Assembly (NCBI GenBank): GCA_008931825.1
Contig: QXVZ01003512.1
Location: 1 to 23,116, forward strand
Length of the DNA: 23,116 bases
Direction of reading: 5' to 3'
From: Phallusia fumigata
Lineage: Eukaryota > Chordata > Ascidiacea > Phlebobranchia > Ascidiidae
Shown here one piece after another: positions 1 to 9,200 of this stretch. Position 1 is the first letter of the stretch; every line of letters begins with the position of its first letter. The position numbers and the translations under genes were made by a program. The notes under the pieces were generated by a model that did no database searches, was not told the DNA's origin, and saw nothing but the letters and a program-made list of their open reading frames with translations.

Positions 1-282
1 TGCCCCCCTGCTCCATAGGTTCTAGATAGGTACCAATTTAAAAAAATGTACGACCCTATCTGATCAGGATTGCTTCGCTCGACACCACTGTTTGGGGCAC
101 CAGGGTCTTTTAGTGCTTAGGGCATCAAAAGGGGTTAATCCGGCCCTGTGTCTACCATAGACCTGGGATGATTAGAGAAGTTTTGGCTCGGTTCGATAAT
201 TTGGATCTTGCTTGGTTTACATGTTTTACCAAATCAATCAACATACGTAGGTATACACGTATGATGAGTGGCTTAATTGAAA

Positions 283-416
283 ACAGAGCTGACACAGTTG
301 AAGTGAATATATTTTATTGCAAACTTCTCGTCATTATGCACTGATCATGAAAACGGCGATTGTTAAAACGTTCGCAATAAAATGTATTCACAACCTACAA
401 GTTCTCTGGCAGTTAT
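283..416. repeat. Interspersed palindromic repeat, copy A (ATAACTGCCAGAGAACTTGT family)
   Basis: The right end reads, on the minus strand, ATAACTGCCAGAGAACTTGT, and further in comes a stretch like TGAATACATTTTATTGCGAACG. The left half contains the inverted counterpart, TGAATATATTTTATTGCAAAC, around 303-323. The same terminal sequence opens a second copy at 3612. This is consistent with a small non-autonomous inverted-repeat element. The left boundary is eroded and uncertain. Confidence 0.55.
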
Positions 417-603
417 GTTTATAATTATCAAACATACCGTTTGTAATTTTTCAATTACTTCGAAACAACTTAAAAGAAATTTTTTGGACGACATTGTTCG
501 AATTTCTATTGTATGGCTCCAAATTCAACCGTCGAAGTCAAGTTAACAATGTTCTAGTTTTACATTTTAAACATGTTTATGTAACAAAACAGATACAAGT
601 CAG

Positions 604-680
604 TACTTGTGTGCAAAACATTTTCTAAGTTTGATGACAACAGCGTATGTCAAAATTACTGGTTTGTATCTTTATGTTGA
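604..680. repeat. Diverged copy of the GTGTGTAAAACATTTT palindromic repeat
   Basis: Contains AGTACTTGTGTGCAAAACAT, then GATGACAACAGCG, then ACTGGTTTGTATCTT. These same blocks occur at 6943-7025, 7107-7155 and 11621-11690. This copy has lost much of its inverted symmetry. It is probably an old miniature element of the same family. Confidence 0.5.
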
Positions 681-1357
681 GACTATTTAAGAGCTGAAAC
701 TGTGTGCCAAAAATGTATTTTTTGGATGCGTGGGTTGTGATGTGACCTTTGCAAACCTGTTTAAATTGGACAGGGTCCGAGTGGCCTCATGTTGAACTTG
801 TGATTATATCTGACTGCCTCCGGCTCCCACTACCTGCAAATTAAAGGTAACGTGAGAAGCATTTTGTAAAACGCCCTCATCTTGTACCACCCGCCACCTG
901 CTTGCTCGTCAGCGAGTTTAAAGAAATACCTGGTGAATTATTATCACATTGATAAAAGTCTGATTAATCATTTCGTGTTAATTAAAAAAAGTGATGCGTG
1001 TATTTGGAAATGGGAAACAATCACCTATTTCCAAAAAGCCTTTTCAGAAAGTAATATAATGAAACCGAGGTGCGATTTCCTTTAAATTTCTTCTTGGAAA
1101 AGAAATTTGATGTGTTGTGACCTTCTACCGGGTACAAGTCAATTTACTACAAAATTAAAGTCGTTCTCAATTTTGTCCAGTTAGTGGTCGATCCTAGCAC
1201 AGAAATTCCCCATGCAAATGGGAACACATTCATCTTACTTACGTCGATGATTGCTTAGAAACAAAGAAAGAACTTTATACCACATTTTTTATTTATTCCA
1301 CTTTTTCAGTGCAATAAGTCAAATCATTGTAGTCCACTAAAAGTGACAGGAGCATTT

Positions 1358-1399
1358 GTTTGCCTTCGTCGCAATGACGCATCCGTGACGTAGGCAAAC
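1358..1399. repeat. Short inverted repeat with CRE-like core
   Basis: Arms GTTTGCCTTCGTC (1358-1370) and GACGTAGGCAAAC (1387-1399) are inverted copies with one mismatch, around a 16-base loop. The right arm contains TGACGTA, a cAMP-response-element-like sequence. It could be a hairpin, a factor-binding site or a miniature element remnant. Confidence 0.4.
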
Positions 1400-3180
1400 A
1401 GCAAAACAAACACCGGATGAAAAACTTGGCAAATAACTCCACAAAGGTGCAACACTTGCTGAAAGGACTGCTAAATTAGAACCACGTGTTTATTTTAACA
1501 GCTACTTGTGTGTACGGGTCGAAGGGACAATTCTAAACAAACGCTTTTTGTGTCGTGTGACCGGATTAGCACGTTGCCTAGTAAACACTGTGAGGGGTCA
1601 GCGTTTTTTCTGCACTCTATCCCCCTTGTTATGTCATTATCGAACCAATATGTAATTTCACACACTTTTCGTGCAACAAGCTTGTTACCAAGTTTATCGA
1701 ATTGCAGGTTAAAGTTTCGCGTTTTGACTCACTCAGTTAACCCATCGTTTAAGCAACAGACAGTTTAACGGAAGTTTCATATAAATGAAGTTTTCGAAAT
1801 AAAGTCATTTGTTGCAAAACCTACGACATATAGTTAATCATAAAATAAAATTTAAAAAAATATTAAATTTTGAAATATTTTCAAAAAGAAATCCTAAAAA
1901 ATCATTTTGACAGATCAAAAATCAAAAATCTTATGTTATATTGCTCATGTCATTTATAGCTACAATGTTCGCCGTAAGAAACAAACCTATTTGAAAACCA
2001 TATCCACCGAACTTGCTCTGAAAATGATTGATCACCGACAGACAGGCAGGCGCATGGTTTAGTTTAGTTTGTTTATCACACATGACATGTTTATTCACTT
2101 GACAACAAACCTTGTGCGTCTTGTCCAGTTATTCCCCTAGTGTACTGTGACAAGTATTAGAGGTTTACGAGCATGGATTAGGGCCCATAATAGGGGCGTG
2201 TTCGTTGCTTGCAGTCTTTTGCGCCCTTTTTCCCCTCAAGGAAAATTCGGCGGGACGTTTTTTTGCGTTGCATTGGCGGCGGTTTGCTGCGAAGTTTCGA
2301 TGGAAGGCTGTTGCAAACTTTGGTGTCAAATTCAAGACAGATGTTATAGCTAAGGAAAAACGGTTACGTGAGCAAAAGGTTTGCGTTTGTGAGAAAAAAT
2401 CACGATTTATTGCAAGCAAATTATGTTTGAAAGTGAGAAAATAATTAGTTCTGAGAAGTCAGTAGCACACAATAACAACTTTAATGGAATTGCTTGATTT
2501 TTATTGACAAAACATAGTGAAGCTCCTGCATGTAACATGCAAAAAAGTACCACAAGAGAACGTTTCTGGGAGCAGATCGATACAATTGTCTACGCTTTAT
2601 CACTTTACTAAATGTTGTTTCAAAGACACTGCAAAAACAAACATTTGACTAAAGAATTTTATGTGCGAAAAAGTATTTTAAGTTTTACGAAATATATAAT
2701 CTATGGTTAGATTCGTTAGTGGAAGTAAGACAAAACAGTCAGATATTTAAGTGACAGAAGCACAAAACGCCAAACCTGATGCAGACTATTATAGACACAC
2801 CGTTACAAAGTTTGTAAACAATGCAAACGTTTGGATCACTACAGTTGTGAAAAACTATGCATTAATGGTCAAATACATGCGCCACATTCTTTTGTGCGAG
2901 CGATAGATTCATTGTTTTCTGGTAATTTTATTGATTCCGGGGCCACTACCCAAAACTGTGTCTGGTTGTGTTGTTTTTGTTTTTTTGGCGTTAAAAACTT
3001 GTTTGTATTTTAATTCTTTCTTGTTCTTACGTTTAAAAAATGTTTTTTTCGTCACATAGCAAATAAGGATGTGATTTCCACAATTTCATTTGACATTTTA
3101 TCAGTAAACATTCGATCTCATTTTGGGAATATCAAGCACTGAGGTTCAAGGGAATTTCCAGCGACACACTAATAAGAACG

Positions 3181-3247
3181 ATGAAGTTTCATGGATTTCT
3201 ATCTTTGATGCTTGCAGCAATTTTTCATCTGTCATGCGGTTTGAGAG
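3181..3247 (+). CDS. ZP gene exon 1: start codon and signal peptide
   Basis: ATG at 3181 opens MKFHGFLSLMLAAIFHLSCG, a typical cleavable signal peptide with a basic n-region, a hydrophobic core and a small-residue c-region. The exon ends AGAG|GTGAAC in phase 1. Reading on past the donor meets a stop after about 20 codons, so splicing is required. The phase fits the acceptor at 4286 (G|AA, Glu). The start was chosen because it is the only nearby ATG giving a signal peptide in the right phase. Confidence 0.7.
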
Positions 3248-6200
3248 GTGAACTGGACGATTATGCAAGATTGCACTTTAATGATTGTCATTTGCCCTGG
3301 GGCTACTGATGGGCGGGCCAGTAAAGGGCAAAATGCGGTCTGTGCAAACTGTAAAATTGGTATTTTGGTAGAAACAAGGCCGCACTGTTCCCACTTAACA
3401 TACACGAAATGTAGTTTTAAATGCGTAGGTACGTTAAGCGTTTTGCAAAATGCATACACCACAGTGCAGATCAAAAGTGTGTAAAACTCTGCTGTTTAAC
3501 TAAACACAGAACAACGTTCAAATATGACTAAAAACATTATGCAATAACTAAGAACTATAAAAACATGTTAGGAACACAAGATACGGACTTGAAGGGAGCC
3601 CAATTAAAAACATAACTGCCAGAGAACTTGTATGCAGTGATTACATTGTATTGCAAACGGTTTGATGCACTGATGGCAACAACAACAATTGTCGAAACGT
3701 TTGCAATACATTAAATTCACCGGACACAAGTGCCCTAGTAGTTATGTTTTTCGTTGTGCCATGTTATCACATCACATTACAATCACAACTGATCATTATG
3801 GAATGTTTATGTTTTTTGAAACAAAAATGGGCATTGTTACTTGTTAAGATTTCTCTGTTCCCTAACTACAGGTTTTGTGACGTGTTAATTACGGCTAATC
3901 CGTATATTTTGACAAGACGGGATTTCAAATCCCTGTATGATCTCCATCGCGGAAAGTGTAATCCCTTAAGGAAACGGTTGACGACCGATTTAGGAATTGT
4001 TTTCATAAATGCCATCGAACAAGGTTGGGAAGCGGTACAGTATGTATTGTGTTGCGCCACGTACCTCGATCATCGGGAAAGTCGTACCGTAGCACCGTAC
4101 CGTACCGTGCCTTTTAAGGATTTTTGTTCCATACCTTAGTACCATCCTTGACCATGACTTTGCTGACCATTTTTATGTCGGTTTTAGCGTCAGTTTTTGC
4201 TACAAATGAGCACTGGCACATGTTTCGAAACGTATTGTATCATTTTGCTTGTTTAGGATTTCATTGCAGCATTTTTTCTCAACAGAAACGTGCAGATATG
4301 CGATATACCCCAACGCGATTATCCCGAAGTTTATCAGCAAAAAGAACACGACGATATTACTGAAAGACTTGGATGATGCAAAAGATATTTGCAACTCAAT
4401 GGGAGACGAATGTTCGGTAAGTTTCGATAAATTTTGCTGATTCCTTTGTAGTTTTAATGCGATTGGACATGAAAACGCAAACCAGTGAAGCGATAAGTTG
4501 ATTTCGTGTATAAAAGTTTCACCCAAATATTTTTTTTCCGGTTTTAAAACACGTTGCTTTATACCGAAAGCATATCTATTGTTACGTCACCGCTCGTTAT
4601 ATGACGTAATGAGACTCTCAACTTGACGTCATATACTGCTGCGTAGAAATGAGTTTGCGTCAAAACAGTCGGCTTTGCGATAAAACTGTGAAATAAACCG
4701 TTATTACCAATTTTCGAAAAGTTGCATAGGAAACACTATAAATCAATTCAGTACGAGTTTTTTTTACATCATAGGAGATAAACTTTGTTATTGTTGCCTC
4801 CTACATTAGGGGTGTGCAAACTAACGGCCCGTGAAGCCGTTTATTCTGGCCGGTCAGATGTTTTCCAACAAATACCTGTATTACCCCAATTCATTTTTGC
4901 CCGTTTATCAACTTGTGCGATTTCCATACTTTCGCAAACCACAAAAGTGTCTGTGATAAATATAATAAAATTTTAATAGATTTTAGGTTGACCCGTGGTG
5001 GATTATTGATTACTTTGTTTGACTTACAGCTTCAGCAGTCATGTCACTAGCCTTAAATGGTCAAATTAAAGCTAATTTGGGTGAAATAAACAATTTATAC
5101 AACATGTATCATTATCACATGCCGTTTCCATCTATCTATTTTATTGCACCCATGTGCTGAATGCATATATCCCCTCCTTTTAAAATTCATTTTAATACTT
5201 ATATGTTCTTTAAAAAACATAATGAAGAAGATAGTATATGCATTAATACCCCCCTCCCCCCCCCTGGAAAACTGGAAAATGTTTTGTCGGCGCCTACATG
5301 TTTTCCCCCCTGTCCTTCAACGAAAACTGACCGTGCGAAGTGAAAAGGAGAGCTGTCAATAGAAAGGTTTTGTTTGGGTTTGCATCTAGTCGTCAATTTT
5401 ACGCTTGTTAGAGGAAATGTAAACGAATAAATGACAGCAATTACTGACATGGGTACGGTGTATTGTGACAACGGGATTACACGTTGTAACTTGTCTGTGT
5501 TTAGACTGCGACAATCCACAATCATGTTTCGTCTGCAGAAAGGGCCTAAAAACTGTGGTAAAATTGTTTGCATAATTTGTTCATCTAGTAATTTTTTTAC
5601 ATATGGGACGATTTTTGTTACGGAAGCTTAACTTACGGAAAAAATCATTGTGCAAATAGAATAGTTTAAAATGCCCGTTTTTGTGGAAATTATTAAACGC
5701 TGTGTTTATGCAATAAATCCATGTAAATCTCATTGAAAATGTAAAGGTCGGACAACTGTCGAGACAACACCGAAAACAAGATTAAATACTTACATGTATA
5801 AAAACCGACTAAAATCCAAACACATTTAAATGGATTCTATTAGAATAAGGAATTGGCATGATTAGGCGAAATAATATTTCAATGTTTTGAATGTACCGAT
5901 AGCGTTTCTTGAAAACTTGTTTTCATATCTCAAATTAAAAAGATTACTTAGACCAGCTGCATTCAATTTCAGGGCGTTGTTTCAGCCACCAAACTCATGA
6001 ACCGCATATACGCGCTTGCATCTGGCTCAAACCTGGTTTACACGACAAAAACCATCACTTGGAGGCGCCAGTGCACCGGGGACTGCTCATACCGACTTGC
6101 TACCGGTCTAGACCGAACACGAAAGTACTACAGAAGGGTATGCAACACATGTAAGTCCGCGCATGACATTATTTCTTTGTTTCATTATTATCCTTGGGGA

Positions 6201-9200
6201 AAAGGGGGACAACGCCTGAATGCGTTACGCTCACAATGAGTCAGCCGTCGAACTATCGCCGTTATGGCCTAATTCAGTTGGATCATTTCATATTTTATCT
6301 TTTACGTTGGTGACTTCGATTTGGGTCAACCCATCGGGTAAACCGAGTTGGAGCAATGCCGCTCACGTTTCTTACTTAGGGAAATGCAAGTGACCGGATT
6401 TAGACAGGATTAGAACCCACAACCTTGAGACCACAAGGTAGTCGCGCTAACCACCCGGAATTTTAGCGGAGTCTTGTACATGTCGATGCACTGTTGTTAC
6501 AAGCAGTGGAAATGGCTCGAATGATGTTTACGTGAATGTGTTCGGTGTATAAAATTTATGGGGACAGAAATATACCAAGATGGAACGTGAATTTTATTTT
6601 TTGTGAACTTGTGTAAGTTGATCGTTGGCATATAATTTCAACAAATTTTGATTTACAAAATGGATTTTTATAATAGCCTTATGTTTTATAAACCACGTTG
6701 ATTTTTTTCAATAATTATTGAACATCGGGTAACAAAAAATTAACACGGCACATACTCAAATTTTAATTGCTTTATTGATGAATCTTGAAAAACGTATCTG
6801 TGCAACATTACTTTATTTGCAAGGTCCTGACCTACAGGATATTGCGTATTCTGTATTACCTAGTGGACATATTGTTGTTTGGACTAATTCCAGGCCTGAA
6901 AATTTACGGTTTTAAATAGTCATATTAAGAGTATACAAGCTAGTGTGTAAAACATTTTTTACGTTTCGACAAGCTTCCGTATGTTACAACCGCGTTTGTC
7001 GAAACGTAGAAAATGTTTTACACACAAGTACTGGCTTTAACCCTTTTTTGACACAAAACGAATTTGCTGTTTTCTCCAGCACACTTAAATATTATAAAAC
7101 TGGCAATGTCGAATAGTAATAAATGCTTTACACACAAGTACTGGTTTGTATCTTCTTACTAAAAACGTGGTTGTTGTAGATCGTTCCCGCCCGAACAACT
7201 GGATGCAATGGTCTGCCTGGAGCAAGTGCTCGCCACCTTGTGGTAGCGTTGGGCAGCAAAGTAGGTTCCGGCAATGTTTGCCCTCATTGAGGGGGGCGAC
7301 CTGCTCCGGTAATCGCTACCAGAAAAGGAACTGTAATTACGCCAAGAAGTGTCCGAGAACCCTGTCCGACGTATACGGTAAGTTTAAGTTGATATGCTAT
7401 TTATGTATAGCCTCATAGAATGTTACAAACACCTGTGTCAGCTTTTCTGACCCTCTTGCTGATAACAGCTAGTTCAGTGATCCGTTCCTTTTTCACTCAC
7501 GTCATACTTGCTCACTTTTGAATTTGGGGGTTTTAAAAAAAAGGTTTGTTAGGTGACAGTTGCACTGTAACTTCAAAGAAAAATTAATTTTCAAAGCGAA
7601 GATACAAAGCCAGTTTCTGTGTGTCTTGTAACCTCACGGTAGATGCTTCACAACTTTTGCGTGAAGCCGCAAGTTGCTTCAACATAAAAGTCTAATCCCA
7701 ACTTTGGTGGGCCATGTGCTACACAGTTTGTATCCACAGCCTTGTGCCACTCGGAATGCTGGCGTTTCAAAGTTTCTGTCGGAATCTAATTAATTGAATT
7801 TGTTACATGTTTTCCTAAGCGGGCATCGAGGGACCTCAAGGGTTCAATGTAGCGGGAAATACCCCGATTTATCGATCTTGCATCATGGTGCAGCCAAAGG
7901 ACAGAAAACCATGNGGTCATCCTTCTCGATTTGAAGTGTGTTTACAACAAGCAGCTGAACATGACGACTGGCCTTGGTTTTGGCATCAATCCCATCACAA
8001 GGTTTGTGTGTTCGAGAACATTCTATTTCTTTTTCTGAGTCCTCAGAGGCTCTATACCAGTGGTTTCCAACCTTTTTTTATGCATTTCCCCTTTGCTTAT
8101 TTTGGAACTTTTCATTCCACCCCTACTAGACAAGAATTGAAAAAAAGTAATGTTTAAAACTTTGCAATCCTGGTCTATCTCAAACAAAATACTACACTTA
8201 TCACGAATAACTTTACTATGAAGTGGAAATTCCTCCCCTGAACCCATCAAATTTCTCCCTGGATGGGAACCACTGCTCTAAGAACTTAAGATATTGTTGC
8301 AATATTTGCATTCATTCCATAAGGTGTTGTGTTAACTGGAAAAATCCTGCTCGGCTGTACGTTTAAATGCTGAATATTCGGCTATGAATTGTTTCTGTGG
8401 TGCCTTTTCTGCTTTATGGTTAATCCAGCTCTTTTAGTGGATCTAATCTTTTGATTTATTTGGATTTGATCGTCCTATCTGACTGGCTGTCCAAGTAATC
8501 GACAAAATCAGTGTTTACAATTCGCAAAAATGTTAACGCCTTGGGGTATTGTTTAAAATTTCGGCCAAATCGATCGCAAAATTTCTACATACAAGGTTCA
8601 AATATTGGCATTGCTATTTATGGCGACCGTGAAATAAAAATGCGTTAGCAAAAAAACATAACAAACACTTTCAAAATCATACAAACCGTTTTACAGAACT
8701 ATTCTAGCTTCTAAAATTCCGCATTTACTTATGCAGGTTCAAAATCGGATAGCATCATTATAAAAACCAATAATTTCGATCAAAATGATTGGCTAAAATT
8801 AGGTTTTGGTTTTTGTCCAAGTTAACCAGTTATCCAAAAATATGTTCTTTGCAGGACTTTGGCGTCGAGAACAGGTTTCAGTACATTCACTGTCGACATG
8901 ACGTTGTACAGGGATAAAGATTTTCTGCCGTCACAGCTTCTCACTGGCCCTACAAGGATAGCAGAGGGTTTGTAACATCATAATGGTTTTTGGTATTTGA
9001 TATTAAATGCCATGTTTCTTTTGAAATTTAGCGATCAAGTTGTTAATGTTAGCATAAATAAAACGAGTTTCCAAAAACCCAAACATAATATTTTGTGGTG
9101 TGTGATTAATTGTTTGCCTAGTTTGCTAATGGGTAAGTTGTGCGTACCACGTGCCTAGCGAAGGACGTACCAAACCATTTCATGATTTTGCTGCATACCG

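Larger units (their letters stand above)
1..3180. other. Intergenic region upstream of the ZP gene
   Basis: No coding region could be supported here. Open frames are short, lack family resemblance and often overlap open frames on the other strand, for example around 2165-2440, where a locally GC-richer stretch is open on both strands. Repeat-like pieces are listed separately (about 283-416, 604-680 and 1358-1399). The end of the region, just upstream of 3181, presumably holds the promoter and 5' leader of the ZP gene, but I see no convincing TATA box. An AG preceded by TTTCC at 3160-3161, 19 bases before the ATG, could be a cis or spliced-leader acceptor; that is speculative. Confidence 0.5.
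3248..4285 (+). other. ZP gene intron 1
   Basis: About 1.0 kb between the signal-peptide exon and the apple-like exon. It holds one inverted-repeat element (3612-3745), an exon-like open segment at 3872-4023 whose phase does not fit exon 1, and a GTACC-rich repeat piece at about 4030-4145. No exon compatible with exon 1 was found within it. Confidence 0.5.
4417..5972 (+). other. ZP gene intron 2
   Basis: About 1.6 kb, AT-rich. It contains the CRE-like inverted repeat at 4598-4635, a hAT-like terminal fragment near 4807-4880 and a C-rich run at 5249-5264. No further exon was recognised. Confidence 0.6.
6151..7179 (+). other. ZP gene intron 3
   Basis: About 1.0 kb, holding the minus-strand SINE, a near-perfect 83-base palindromic repeat (6943-7025) and a partial copy of that repeat that runs to within about 25 bases of the exon 4 acceptor. 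No additional exon was seen. Confidence 0.6.

Noticed and set aside
882-1085. 67-codon open frame upstream of the ZP gene
   Set aside because: No recognisable domain, AT-driven codon content and no supporting splice or promoter signals.
2165-2444. Overlapping open frames on both strands in a GC-richer stretch
   Set aside because: Openness on both strands and in two plus frames suggests base composition, not coding; no family resemblance.
3298-3432. Cysteine-rich open stretch (AVCANCKIG...CSFKCVG) with a GTACGT donor
   Set aside because: No acceptor gives phase 1 to join exon 1 except one implying an intron of about 25 bases, which is too short.
4154-4249. Signal-peptide-like start MTLLTIFMSVLASVFA as an alternative first exon of the ZP gene
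   Set aside because: It is in a different frame from the apple-like exon and no donor leaves room for an intron before 4286.
6407-6460. Functional tRNA gene on the minus strand
   Set aside because: Only the head with A and B boxes is tRNA-like; the sequence continues into an unrelated body, which indicates a SINE.
7885-8157. Long frame through the ZP-N exon and past its donor (GHPSRFEVCLQQ...)
   Set aside because: After the N this is the wrong frame: the alternative frame matches ZP sequence and the splice phase, and the continuation runs into a hAT element.
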